Below, one piece after another: positions 7,638 through 16,276 of a stretch of DNA of 51,622 nt. A model generated the notes under the pieces. The model was given only the letters and a program-made list of their open reading frames with translations. It was not told where the DNA came from and made no database searches. The translations under genes were made by a program, and so were the position numbers. Each line of letters opens with the position of its first letter. Positions within the stretch are counted from its first letter, which is position 1. The stretch is from contig DATLQU010000018.1 of assembly GCA_035535015.1 (NCBI GenBank), forward strand, positions 1 to 51,622, given 5' to 3'. The DNA is from Palsa-661 sp035535015 (GTDB taxonomy: Bacteria; Actinomycetota; Acidimicrobiia; Acidimicrobiales; UBA8190).

Positions 7638-8966
7638 TCAGTTCGCTGCCCAGAGGTGCCAGTCACCCGGGATACCCTTTAGGTTGCGGGCGCCTCGGTC
7701 GTCGAACTCGAGATCCGAACCGATGACGAGATCCTTGACGGTGCTCGTAACGAGCACCTCGCCGGGTCCGGCGAGAGCACTGACTCGTGCCCCAATGTGC
7801 ACGCCGATTCCGGCGACATCGTCGGCTCGCCGTTCGACTTCACCAGTGTGAAGACCAGCCCGCACCTCGATGCCAAGCGGTTGGACAGCTCTTTGTAGGT
7901 CACGAGCGGCCCGTATACCCCGTCCCGGCCCGTCGAATGTGGCAAGCAATCCATCCCCCGTCCGCTTCACCAGGACACCTCTATGGTGTTCAATGGCGCG
8001 CTCTGCGGCGGCGTCATGCTGTTCGAGCAACGTCCGCCAGGCTCGATCGCCGATCGCGGAGGCACGGGCGGTGGAATCGACGATGTCGGTGAAGAGCACT
8101 GTCATGAGCACTCGGTCGATATCGACACGGCGCGGGACAGGCGCTCCGGTGACGAACTCGGCGATCGCGTCGACAACCGGATCATCAGCGCCAGGATGGC
8201 CACCTACGTGGAAATCGCCTGGGAACTCGACCAATCGAGCGCCCGCGATGTGTTCGGCTAGGTATCGAGCCAGTGGCTCGGGAACGACGGGATCGCCGGT
8301 GCGATGCACGACCAGCGTAGGGACTTGCACAGCACCGAGGGCGTAACGAACATCCATGTTTACGTTGTGGTGCAGGATCGTTGCCGCCGCTCCCGGTGAC
8401 GCCGTCTGGTGTTCGTAACGGGTGAGAACGTTCAGCATCTCGTCATCGTCGACTCCCCCCAGGAACACCTCGAGGGCATGTCCCGTTCCCCATTGGTCAC
8501 GGATGTGCGCGATGAAGGCTTCGGCTAACTCTGGATCGATCCCGATCGCGTAGTCGGGGGCTTTGAGGCAGCGGGCGAAGGTCCCCCACAGCACGAGGGA
8601 CCGAACGCGCTCGGGAAAGGCGGTGGCGAACAAGATGGCAAGAGGCCCACCCTCGGAGAGGCCAATCACGACTGCCTGGTCGATGCCGGCCGCGTCGGCG
8701 ACGGCACGGGCATCGTCCATGCGGTCCTCGGCACTGCCCGTGCCGAGCGTCCGATCCGAGCAACCCGTGCCTCGCTTGTCGAAAAAGACCAGCCGGCCCA
8801 GAGACGAGAGCCCACCCAACAGTTGGGCCCAGAAGGGTATTTCCCACAACAATTCGACATTCGACACGAAGCCGGGAATGAATAGGAGGTCGAGGGGTCC
8901 GTCGCCCACGGATTGATAGGCGATGCTCAAGTCACCGCTTTGGGCGTACTGGGTCTTGGGCGTCAT
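7638..8966 (-). CDS. Alpha/beta hydrolase fused to class III adenylate cyclase
   Basis: A 442-residue two-domain protein. Residues 1-275 are an alpha/beta hydrolase: nucleophile Ser104 in 'GLSEGG', acid region 'HRTGDPVV', and His253 in 'GDFHVGG'. Residues 285-440 are a class III cyclase domain: metal Asp294 ('LFTDIVDST') and Asp338 ('KRTGDGL'), adenine-selecting Lys334, and 'GLHTGEVE'. The usual transition-state Asn is His390 in 'GIGVHIGARV', with Arg394 kept. Such fusions are common in actinobacteria, where the hydrolase is thought to sense a small ligand and the cyclase to make cAMP. No membrane segment is visible. It is a single gene with gaps on both sides. Confidence 0.85.
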   Translation of the reverse strand: MTPKTQYAQSGDLSIAYQSVGDGPLDLLFIPGFVSNVELLWEIPFWAQLLGGLSSLGRLVFFDKRGTGCSDRTLGTGSAEDRMDDARAVADAAGIDQAVVIGLSEGGPLAILFATAFPERVRSLVLWGTFARCLKAPDYAIGIDPELAEAFIAHIRDQWGTGHALEVFLGGVDDDEMLNVLTRYEHQTASPGAAATILHHNVNMDVRYALGAVQVPTLVVHRTGDPVVPEPLARYLAEHIAGARLVEFPGDFHVGGHPGADDPVVDAIAEFVTGAPVPRRVDIDRVLMTVLFTDIVDSTARASAIGDRAWRTLLEQHDAAAERAIEHHRGVLVKRTGDGLLATFDGPGRGIRAARDLQRAVQPLGIEVRAGLHTGEVERRADDVAGIGVHIGARVSALAGPGEVLVTSTVKDLVIGSDLEFDDRGARNLKGIPGDWHLWAAN

Positions 8967-9400
8967 CGACCAGCAGCGTACCGCCTGACGTCGGGATCAA
9001 GCTCTCTGGCAAGCGTTCCGTCTTGCCGACCGGTATCTTGCCGCTCCCAGACCCACGGAAGCGGTAGGAAGACCTCCCGCCAATGCCGGGTTGCGTAACG
9101 TCAAGCTGAGGCCGCTCGGACCCGGAACTGCGCGGTATCGCTATGGGCCACGAATACTGCGCTGTCGGCCGTCAGAGCCCGGTTACCGGGATCGGCACGT
9201 GCATCGCGGGCCAGCCAGATACACGATTCACCCAGTATCGTTCAGTTTGCGCGCGGCTTGACACTAAAGGCAGCTTCTACGTACTGAGCGCTGAGGTCGG
9301 ATGGCTGATGTTCTCACGCCCATTGTGAGGGTTCACTTCGGCAGTATTCTTCTGCTGTTGCCCACGTGGCGCGCATCGGAGGGCATCTCCCTCATTCGCA
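8967..9400. other. Gap without a recognisable gene
   Basis: There is no ORF with convincing codon structure in these 434 bp. A TTGACA hexamer at 9256-9261 is followed by no clear -10 box. 'gaactgcgcggtatcgc' near 9126 resembles bases near 7345 inside repeat R2 copy 2, which hints at further repeat debris. Confidence 0.4.
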
Positions 9401-10063
9401 TCATCCCGCCGGCGTGCTGGCGCCTGGGCCGAGACCCCCGAAGCCAGAGGTGACGCCAGCAGCGGTGGCGGATACCGACGTTGCCGACACGGACCCGTTG
9501 CTCGCCTTGGAACCCTGCACCACGACGGTGTCGCCAACCTGGAGCGACCCCAGGCTGGACTTGGCGTTTCGGTTGACGGTCGTCGATGGCCCCACCGAAA
9601 CCTTGACCAGAGTGCCGCTCGAGTTGGTCACATACAGAGTGGATCCCTCGACCCCCGTGACTGTTCCGCTGGTGGCGGCACCGAACGCCCCCGCGCCGGA
9701 GAGCCCCCCGCTCGGTGCACCTCGGCCCCCGAACAGTGACGCAAACGACGATGCGGCGCTTGAGGTGGCGGACGACGTGCCATGGCTGCGCTGGAGAGCG
9801 GCTCCACCCCAGATCCCCCCAGCAGCGATCAGCAGACCCAGCAGCGCCAGAGTAGGTACCGACATGCGGATCCCCTTGCGTGGGCCGCGCTCTGGCCACT
9901 CATCGTCGTCTTCTGGGTCCGTGTCCCAAGACGGCGCGCCCGGGTCGTTCGACGGTGCGGACGCGGCGATCTCCCCGCCTCTACCAGGCAAGAAGATCTC
10001 CTCTGTCGCCGGGTCGAACCCTGTCGTGGACGTGGTAGTTGTGGGCATGTCGGATTCGGACAT
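9401..10063 (-). CDS. Single-pass membrane protein with extracytoplasmic beta domain
   Basis: 220 residues: an acidic cytoplasmic N-terminus (1-60), one membrane helix ('SVPTLALLGLLIAAGGIWGG', about 68-87), a Ser/Ala/Gly-rich linker, and an outer domain at 130-190 ('GTVTGVEGSTLYVTNSSGT', 'LQVGDTVVVQGSK') that looks like a DUF5666-type small beta-barrel. It is the last gene of the minus-strand sensor/exporter block, 18 bp after the permease. It may be an accessory of the exporter; no function is established. Confidence 0.65.
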   Translation of the reverse strand: MSESDMPTTTTSTTGFDPATEEIFLPGRGGEIAASAPSNDPGAPSWDTDPEDDDEWPERGPRKGIRMSVPTLALLGLLIAAGGIWGGAALQRSHGTSSATSSAASSFASLFGGRGAPSGGLSGAGAFGAATSGTVTGVEGSTLYVTNSSGTLVKVSVGPSTTVNRNAKSSLGSLQVGDTVVVQGSKASNGSVSATSVSATAAGVTSGFGGLGPGASTPAG

Positions 10064-10081
10064 GGACGTCGCCTTTCGGTC

Positions 10082-11305
10082 TTACTCGTAGTGAAGTGCG
10101 TCGATGGGTCGGAGCGACGCGGCGCGATTAGCCGGGTAGAAGCCGAAGAACACACCGACGGCAATGGCCACTCCGAAGGCCAGGGCGATGGAGTCCGGTG
10201 CCACCACAGGCTGGACACCATCGATTTTGAATCGAGCCCCGATCAACCCGATGGCTACCCCCACGGCGCCACCGATGAGGGAGATCATCACGGCCTCGAT
10301 GAGGAACTGCAACAAGATGGCGAGCTTTCGAGCGCCGATGGCCTTGCGGATCCCGATCTCCCGGGTCCGCTCGGTCACGCTCACCAACATGATGTTCATG
10401 ACGCCGATCCCTCCCACCAGCAGCGAGATGGCCGCCACCGCCCCCAGCAGAACGGTCAGGGTGCTGGTCGTCGACGTGGCCGTGGAGAGGAGGCTGGCTT
10501 CGTTCAGGACCAGGAACGGAAGATTGGCCACCGTGGTGTCGTTCTGAGCGGCGAGAATGTTCTCGACCTCGCTTTGGGCCAGGTTGATCGTCGATGAGGA
10601 CTTGGCCTGGACCAGAAGTTCCGTGAACGACTGGGACTCGCCCGTGAGCTGGTCCTGCACCGCCGTATAAGGGGCGATGGCCACGGCGTCCTGGTTGGCT
10701 CCGGCCGAGGAGCCTTTGGAGGCGAGGAGTCCAACCACAAGCCAGTTGGTAGAGCCCAGCGTGATCTGTTGGCCGATGGGGTTCGACCCGGTGGCGAAGA
10801 GATTGCTGGCCACCGAGGCACCGATGTCGACAACCTGGGCATGGCGGGCAATGTCGGCACTCGTGATGGCACGCCCCGATGCCACTGTGTAGTCACTGGC
10901 CTTCAGATACGACGGTGTCGACCCGGTCACGGTGGTCGAATAGGTCGCACCCTGATAGGTGGCGGTCAGAGAGGTGGAGAGAACCGGTGACACAGAGGCG
11001 ACGTCGGGCGCAGTGTTGGGGTTGGAGATCTTCTGGACGTCGGCGATGGTCAAAGTGGCGGCCCGGGACTGGGTGCCAGTGACCGACCGTCCGGCGCCAA
11101 AGCGGCCCGTATTGATCACGGTCAACGTGTTGGTGCCGAGGCTCTCGATGCGCTGTTCGACGGCCTGAGAAGAGCCCGTTCCCACGGCCACCAAGATGAT
11201 GACGGCCGAGACCCCGATGAGCACCCCGAGTACCGTCAACAGGGACCGCAGCTTATTGGCGGCCACGCCGCCCATGGCCATCCGCACTACGTCGCGCTGC
11301 ATCAT
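10082..11305 (-). CDS. MacB-like ABC transporter permease (FtsX family)
   Basis: 407 residues. The layout is one N-terminal membrane helix ('LLTVLGVLIGVSAVIILVAV'), a MacB-type outer domain of about 220 residues, then three C-terminal helices with the conserved coupling loop 'TERTREIGIRKAIGARK'. It lacks its own ATPase domain, which the overlapping upstream gene provides (4-bp ATGA overlap). MacB-type permeases transmit ATP hydrolysis mechanically to a periplasmic or outer partner and export peptides, antibiotics or lipoproteins. The substrate here is unknown. Confidence 0.88.
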   Translation of the reverse strand: MMQRDVVRMAMGGVAANKLRSLLTVLGVLIGVSAVIILVAVGTGSSQAVEQRIESLGTNTLTVINTGRFGAGRSVTGTQSRAATLTIADVQKISNPNTAPDVASVSPVLSTSLTATYQGATYSTTVTGSTPSYLKASDYTVASGRAITSADIARHAQVVDIGASVASNLFATGSNPIGQQITLGSTNWLVVGLLASKGSSAGANQDAVAIAPYTAVQDQLTGESQSFTELLVQAKSSSTINLAQSEVENILAAQNDTTVANLPFLVLNEASLLSTATSTTSTLTVLLGAVAAISLLVGGIGVMNIMLVSVTERTREIGIRKAIGARKLAILLQFLIEAVMISLIGGAVGVAIGLIGARFKIDGVQPVVAPDSIALAFGVAIAVGVFFGFYPANRAASLRPIDALHYE

Positions 11306-12099
11306 CGAGACCCCGCTCCTTGTCCGCCTTGGGCATGGGCCACGTGGGCCCTGCGGGCGGCTGATGGATCTTGCCGATAGTCCTTGGCGATCTGCCCGTC
11401 ACGCAGTGTGACGACACGCTGGGCGTAGCCGGCGATGTCATCTTCGTGGGTGATCACGACCACGGTGCGGCCCTGGGCATGAAGGGCATCGAACACCGAC
11501 ATGACATCGAGGCTCGACTCCGTATCGAGGTTCCCGGTGGGTTCGTCGGCCAGGATGAGAGCCGGATTGGTGACGATGGCCCGGGCCACCGCGGCACGTT
11601 GCTGCTGGCCTCCGGACAACTCATTCGGGAAGTGAGCCATGCGTTCACCCAACCCCACGGCCACGAGCGCGTGCGCAGCCCGGGCGCGGCGTTCCTTAGC
11701 ATGCACCCCGGCATAGACAAGGGGGAGCTCAACGTTGGCAAGAGCCGACATGCGGGGCAAGAGGTTGAAGCTTTGGAACACGAAGCCGATCTTCTTGTTG
11801 CGGATACGAGCCAGATCGTCGTCCTCGAGAGTGCGGACGTTGACACCGTCGAGCCAGTAGTGGCCCCGGGTGGGCACATCGAGGCACCCCACGATATTCA
11901 TGAGCGTTGACTTGCCCGACCCCGATGCACCCATGATGGCCACGAAGTCACCACGAGCGATCTCGAGCGAGATCCCCCGCAGGGCCTGGACTTCTGTGGT
12001 GCCCATCTTGTAGCGCTTGAACACGGTGCGTAACGAGATGACCGGTCCCTGCTTCGTCGGACGCATACCGACACGAATGTCGGCCAGGGTGGTGCTCAT
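11302..12099 (-). CDS. MacB-like ABC transporter ATP-binding protein
   Basis: 265 residues. Walker A 'GASGSGKST' is at 57-65, the Q-loop 'FVFQSFNLL' near 107-114, the signature 'LSGGQQQR' at 161-168, Walker B 'LILADEP' at 181-187, and the switch His218 in 'VITHED'. 'EPTGNLDT' and 'FNLLPRMSALANVELPL' mark the LolD/MacB subfamily. It overlaps by 4 bp both the fusion protein before it and the permease after it, so the three are translationally coupled parts of one exporter. Confidence 0.92.
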   Translation of the reverse strand: MSTTLADIRVGMRPTKQGPVISLRTVFKRYKMGTTEVQALRGISLEIARGDFVAIMGASGSGKSTLMNIVGCLDVPTRGHYWLDGVNVRTLEDDDLARIRNKKIGFVFQSFNLLPRMSALANVELPLVYAGVHAKERRARAAHALVAVGLGERMAHFPNELSGGQQQRAAVARAIVTNPALILADEPTGNLDTESSLDVMSVFDALHAQGRTVVVITHEDDIAGYAQRVVTLRDGQIAKDYRQDPSAARRAHVAHAQGGQGAGSR

Positions 12100-13991
12100 C
12101 CGCCCCGGGGGAATCCGCCGCCGCCGAATCCGCCCCCTCCGAATCCGCCGCCGCCGGTCAGACCGCCGCCGGTCGGACCGCCGCTGGTGGTGCTGGCAGC
12201 GGAGACCGACGCCACCGGCTCCGACACGACCTGACCCACTTTCACTCCGCTCAGGATTTGGGTGGTCGAGTCACCCACCAAGCCGGTCGTGACCCGGGTG
12301 ACGGTGCTCTTGCCGTTGGAGAGAACGGTGACCGTCGAGATCGGACCGGTGGTGGTGATAGCGGCGCTGGGTAACTCGAGCGTATTGCTCGCCGTCTGGA
12401 CGACGACGCTTACATCGGCCGTCATCCCGACCTTCACTGTGGAGGGCGGGTTCTGCAACACGATGGTCACGTCGTAGGTCACGACGTTGCTCACCACCGT
12501 GGACGTGGGCGAGACGGCTGCGACGGTTCCGGTGACGTTGGTACTGGGCAAGGCGGGAAGGGTGGCGGCGGCGGTCTCACCGACGGCCATCTTGGCGATG
12601 TCGGCCTCGGCGAATCCGGCCACCACTTCGAGAGATCCGACATCTTCGATGGTCACGAAAGCCGACGAGCTGGACGAACCTGACGATGACGAGCCCGAGC
12701 CCGACGACCCCGAGGAGGATGAGCCGGAACCGGAGGATGCCGAGCCCGAACCCGAGAAGCCAGAGCCCGACGAGCCCGAGCTTGACGACCCCGAGGAGGA
12801 TGAGCCGGAACCGGAGGAAGCCGACCCCGTCGACGAGGAGCCCGAAGCCGAGGAACCGCCGCCGCTCACCGTCTCGCCCACGGTGTCGTTGACGGCGGTC
12901 ACCGTCCCGCTGATGGGCGCCGTCAATGTCGTCTCATTCACGGCCTTTTGATCGGCCCTGACCGTGTTCTGATCCTGGAGCACCTGGGCCTGATCTTGGG
13001 CCACGGTGGACGCCACCACGGCCTCCCCGGCGGTGGTGGCGGCCATGCTCGTCTGCTGGGCGGAAATGGTGGCCTTGTCCTTGGCCACTGTCTGCTGGTC
13101 GGTGGTGATGGTCTGCTGGTCCACCACGCACGCACTCGGCGCCGTCTTCACCGTTTCAGCCACACCGACGGACGTGCCCTGGGCATTGACCGTCACCAGC
13201 GCGTACAGATACGTGGTGTCAGGAGTGAGGCCCGTCACCGTGGCGTTCACCGAGACGTTGGATGATCCCGATCCGGCGTCGACGCTCGGGGTGGTCGATC
13301 CGTAGGCGGTGGTGGTCCCGTATTCGAAGTGGTAGGTGGTGTCCACCCCTCCGGGGTTGACGGTGCCGGAAAGAGAGACGGCGGTGTCGCTCCCGCCCGT
13401 GCCCGAGGCTCCCGAACCGCTCGCCCCCGACGACGTCGAACCCGACGACCCCGGGCACCCCAGGGCTTCGTCGGTCACCAGCTGGTTCTGGGCGTTGGTG
13501 AGGTTGGTCTCATCGGTGGTGAGTTGCTCCTCATCCGACGTGAGTTGGTTCTGTGCCGACATCGTCGTCGCCTGGTTCTGCTTCAGCTGTGCCGCGGTTC
13601 CCCCTTGCTCGGCGGAGGAAAGGGTGTACTCGGCTGCGCTCAGGGCGGCCTGCGCCGACGCCAGCGACACTTGCGCGTCAGTGGGATCGAGCGTACCCAA
13701 CACCTGGCCAGCCGTGACCTGTTGGCCTGCCGTGACGTCGACGGCCGTCAGGGTGCCACTGGTCTGGAAGTTGACCGAATCGGACGTGGCCGGGCTCACG
13801 TTGCCGGACGCCGACACGCTCGACTGCACCGTGCCCCGTTGCACTGTCACCGTCCTGGCCGTGGCCGACGACGCCGATGACGTTCCGTAGATCGACTCCA
13901 AGCCGAAGGTGGCTACCACCGCCACGGCGATACCCAGAGCGCCGTACCCGACGAGGGTCCGGCGGCGGATGATCTTCTCACCGATCTTCAT
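12096..13991 (-). CDS. Membrane fusion protein (MacA/HlyD-like) with Fn3-like insertion
   Basis: 631 residues. A membrane anchor lies at about 14-31, and a lipoyl half-motif at 75-100 ('SGTLTAVDVTAGQQVTAGQ'). The first helix of the hairpin is at 103-175. An inserted beta domain at about 203-286 resembles fibronectin type III ('TTYHFEYGTTTAYGSTTPS', 'VTGLTPDTTYLYALVTV') and is flanked by Cys179 and Cys288. The returning helix is at 288-352 and the second lipoyl half at 355-375. A Ser/Gly tract of about 65 residues (377-443) precedes a beta-barrel domain and a Gly-rich tail ('GGGGFGGGGFGGGGF'). The insertion at the hairpin tip and the Ser/Gly tract are unusual. The gene is coupled to the ATPase by a 4-bp overlap. 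In a Gram-positive cell it would span the wall side of the exporter. Confidence 0.85.
   Translation of the reverse strand: MKIGEKIIRRRTLVGYGALGIAVAVVATFGLESIYGTSSASSATARTVTVQRGTVQSSVSASGNVSPATSDSVNFQTSGTLTAVDVTAGQQVTAGQVLGTLDPTDAQVSLASAQAALSAAEYTLSSAEQGGTAAQLKQNQATTMSAQNQLTSDEEQLTTDETNLTNAQNQLVTDEALGCPGSSGSTSSGASGSGASGTGGSDTAVSLSGTVNPGGVDTTYHFEYGTTTAYGSTTPSVDAGSGSSNVSVNATVTGLTPDTTYLYALVTVNAQGTSVGVAETVKTAPSACVVDQQTITTDQQTVAKDKATISAQQTSMAATTAGEAVVASTVAQDQAQVLQDQNTVRADQKAVNETTLTAPISGTVTAVNDTVGETVSGGGSSASGSSSTGSASSGSGSSSSGSSSSGSSGSGFSGSGSASSGSGSSSSGSSGSGSSSSGSSSSSAFVTIEDVGSLEVVAGFAEADIAKMAVGETAAATLPALPSTNVTGTVAAVSPTSTVVSNVVTYDVTIVLQNPPSTVKVGMTADVSVVVQTASNTLELPSAAITTTGPISTVTVLSNGKSTVTRVTTGLVGDSTTQILSGVKVGQVVSEPVASVSAASTTSGGPTGGGLTGGGGFGGGGFGGGGFPRGG
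12703..12818. repeat. Direct repeat inside the Ser/Gly tract
   Basis: A 35-bp block beginning 'gacgaccccgaggaggatg' occurs at 12703-12737 and again at 12784-12818, within a longer array of related 6-15 bp units. It encodes the Ser/Gly tract of the fusion protein. The array probably arose by slippage and its length may vary between strains. Confidence 0.7.
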
Positions 13992-14054
13992 CTTGAGTCT
14001 CGTCCCTTCGTGTCCAGGTGGTGACAGATCTCACGCCGCCGGAGAACGGCGTCC

Positions 14055-14699
14055 TCACCCTGTGGTTGTGGTGGTGGAGGAGGATGCCGATGGTCGCAAG
14101 GCGGCGCAGGCCTGCAAGGCCGCCTGCACTGCGGGGCTCGACTGATTGATCGTGCTCGGCGGGGTCGAGCCAGCGGCTGGGCGAGAGCCACCTGTGGGCA
14201 AGGTGACGCCGTGTAGCGACAAGCAGTTGCGGTAGGCGGCGAACGCCGAGCTGTTGAATCCCCCTGAACCACCGAATCCGCCAAACCCTCCGGATGGCCG
14301 CAGGCTCTTGCACGCCGTGGCCGCCTTCTGGAAGGCGGGATTGCTACGGAAGCCCCCCGCCCCAGACCCTGGGGTGAATGACGGGGGTGTTTCCCCGCCG
14401 GCCGGAGGGCCACCGGTCCCACCGGTGAAATTGGGGAGGGTCACACCGTGCTGCTTCAAGCAGTTGGAATACGCCGTTCGGGAGGCCCTGCCTGACGGCT
14501 TGGTCGAGCTGGCGTTCGCGCCGCTTGCTGACGAGCTACCGCAGGCGGCAAGAATCAAAGGAACGATACCCACGAAGAGCACAGCCAGAGGGATTGTGCG
14601 GACACGGCGAGGACCCTTGATCCGTCGTCTCGCCGACCATCCTGATCTTGCTGTCGTGAGAGCACAAGGGGAATCAGCTGCTGGGAGGCGGTTTCTCAT
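14055..14699 (-). CDS. Lipoprotein with two Cys/HGV repeat domains
   Basis: 214 residues from the ATG at 14699. This gives an n-region of over 30 residues before the hydrophobic stretch and lipobox 'LILAAC' (Cys53). No better start codon exists closer to the lipobox. The mature part holds the same module twice: 'AYSNCLKQHGVTLP' ... 'AFQKAATACKSLRP' and 'AYRNCLSLHGVTLP' ... 'AVQAALQACAALRP', each with a Cys pair. Similar single modules occur in actinobacterial lipoproteins beside MacB-type exporters (general recollection). It sits between the histidine kinase and the fusion protein, so it may be an extracytoplasmic sensor or exporter part. The C-terminus is a Thr run. Confidence 0.7.
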   Translation of the reverse strand: MRNRLPAADSPCALTTARSGWSARRRIKGPRRVRTIPLAVLFVGIVPLILAACGSSSASGANASSTKPSGRASRTAYSNCLKQHGVTLPNFTGGTGGPPAGGETPPSFTPGSGAGGFRSNPAFQKAATACKSLRPSGGFGGFGGSGGFNSSAFAAYRNCLSLHGVTLPTGGSRPAAGSTPPSTINQSSPAVQAALQACAALRPSASSSTTTTTG

Positions 14700-14889
14700 G
14701 ATGGGCTCGATGTTCACCATTGGAACTATGAGAATCCTGAGGACTAGTTGCCGGTTAGCTGTGAATCTGACGGCTGCGGCCGTGATGCCGCACGGAACCC
14801 CAGAAGTTCTCGACGGGGAACGAACAACGACCACGAGGTGTCCCCGCATCACGCCAGCCGACGTCCTACGGCGGAGTGGACGTGAAGAT

Positions 14890-16272
14890 TCAGTGGTCGA
14901 CTCGCTGCGTATCCCGGCAGAGAGGCAGCACGACGCGCACCACCGTGCCCCCTTCCGGAGAGGAGTCCATCGTGAACTGGCCGCCGTGGGCGGCGACGAT
15001 AGCGGCGACGATGGGCAGGCCCAAGCCTGACCCAGGCCGTGACCGACTCCCGTCCCCCCTCCAAAAGCGATCAAAGGCGCGGGCGGCGCTGGCGAAGTCC
15101 ATTCCTGGCCCCGCATCCGCCACCTCGAGCACCGCCCTGTCTGAAATCGCCGTGGCCCGCACGCTCACCGAAGTGGTCGCAGGGGTATGGACGAGGGCGT
15201 TCGTCACCAAGTTGGCAATCACTTGGCGAAGCGCCGCCTCGTCACCTACGGCCACGACGGGACCTGATGTCTCGGTTCGGATATCACGTGTCGGATGAGT
15301 GGCCGAGGCGTCGAGGAGAGCGTCGTGGATAAGGGGCACCAAGTCCACAGGGACGCCTTCGAGCGCGTGGCCCTCGTCGAGCCGCGCCAGCGTCAGCAGA
15401 TCTTTGACAAGTCCGGCCATCCGGCCGCTCTCCTGTCCGATCCGGCGCATAGCCTCCTCCAGCGGCTGCCCTTCTCTCAGCTCGCCTTGGCGCCAGAGGT
15501 CGGCAAATCCCTGGATGGCGGACACCGGGGTGCGCAGCTCATGAGAGGCGTCAGCCACGAACTGGCGGAGTCGATTCTCGAGGCCCTGTTGCTCGTCGAG
15601 CATGACGTTGAAGGCCCGGGCCAGATGCGCGGCCTCGGTCCCCGACGGGGTTTCCGACACTCGACGTGACCGATCGCCGGCGGCGATGGCATCGGCCACG
15701 TGGGTGACCTCGGCGATCGGACGTAGTCCCAGCCGAGCAACCCAGTATCCGGCGGCCGCCAGAACGGCCAGCACAATGGCGCCGGCAGCCAAGACGGCCA
15801 ATTTCAGTCTTTGGGCCGTGGCGTCGGCGCGGGTCAGGGAAACGGCCACGAGAACTTGGCGTGACGTGCCCGGCTGCTCGATCAAGACAGCTCGCCATCT
15901 CTCCGGTCCTGTCAACGAACTGACAGTCACCGAACGCAGTCTCCGCGGTTCGATCGTGGAGATGACCGAGGGTGCGTGTGGCGCTTCCCCCTTGGCGAGC
16001 GTCGGAGCCAGCGTCACGCTTCGCCGACCCTGCACGATGGTGGCCACGTAGATGTCACTGAGTGTGTTATTCGGTACGAACGGCGGTCGAGGGCTAAAGG
16101 ACGTGGGTGGAATTCGAAGCGTCCGCGCCACGGGAAAGGCGGCCACGCTGATCTGTTGATCGATCTGTTGGAGCTGGGAGGCCTCAACCGTTTGGACCAG
16201 AAGAAACCCGGCAACAGTCACCACGGCTAGGACAAGACAAGCGGCGATGCCCAGACGGAGGCGAAGCGTCAT
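14890..16272 (-). CDS. Sensor histidine kinase
   Basis: 460 residues. TM1 is at about 8-28, an outer sensor region at 30-155, TM2 at 157-178, then a HAMP linker at 180-232. The HisKA domain has 'DASHELRTP' with phospho-accepting His244. The HATPase domain has the N box 'NLVTNALVH', G1 'DAGPGMDF' and G2 'GSGLGLPIV'. The order of domains is that of OmpR-partner kinases such as PrrB/CutS/TcrY. It starts 4 bp after the response regulator stop and is surely co-transcribed with it. It probably senses a cell-envelope or drug signal and controls the exporter downstream (inference from context). Confidence 0.92.
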   Translation of the reverse strand: MTLRLRLGIAACLVLAVVTVAGFLLVQTVEASQLQQIDQQISVAAFPVARTLRIPPTSFSPRPPFVPNNTLSDIYVATIVQGRRSVTLAPTLAKGEAPHAPSVISTIEPRRLRSVTVSSLTGPERWRAVLIEQPGTSRQVLVAVSLTRADATAQRLKLAVLAAGAIVLAVLAAAGYWVARLGLRPIAEVTHVADAIAAGDRSRRVSETPSGTEAAHLARAFNVMLDEQQGLENRLRQFVADASHELRTPVSAIQGFADLWRQGELREGQPLEEAMRRIGQESGRMAGLVKDLLTLARLDEGHALEGVPVDLVPLIHDALLDASATHPTRDIRTETSGPVVAVGDEAALRQVIANLVTNALVHTPATTSVSVRATAISDRAVLEVADAGPGMDFASAARAFDRFWRGDGSRSRPGSGLGLPIVAAIVAAHGGQFTMDSSPEGGTVVRVVLPLCRDTQRVDH

Positions 16273-16276
16273 CGCA

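Noticed and set aside
12487..12951. Plus-strand ORF with Asp/Glu/Pro repeats
   Set aside because: It is the complement of the Ser/Gly repeat tract of the fusion protein and has no start signal or conserved part.
14700..15116. Longer N-terminus for the lipoprotein gene
   Set aside because: It would overlap the histidine kinase C-terminus out of frame and bury the signal peptide in the middle of the protein.
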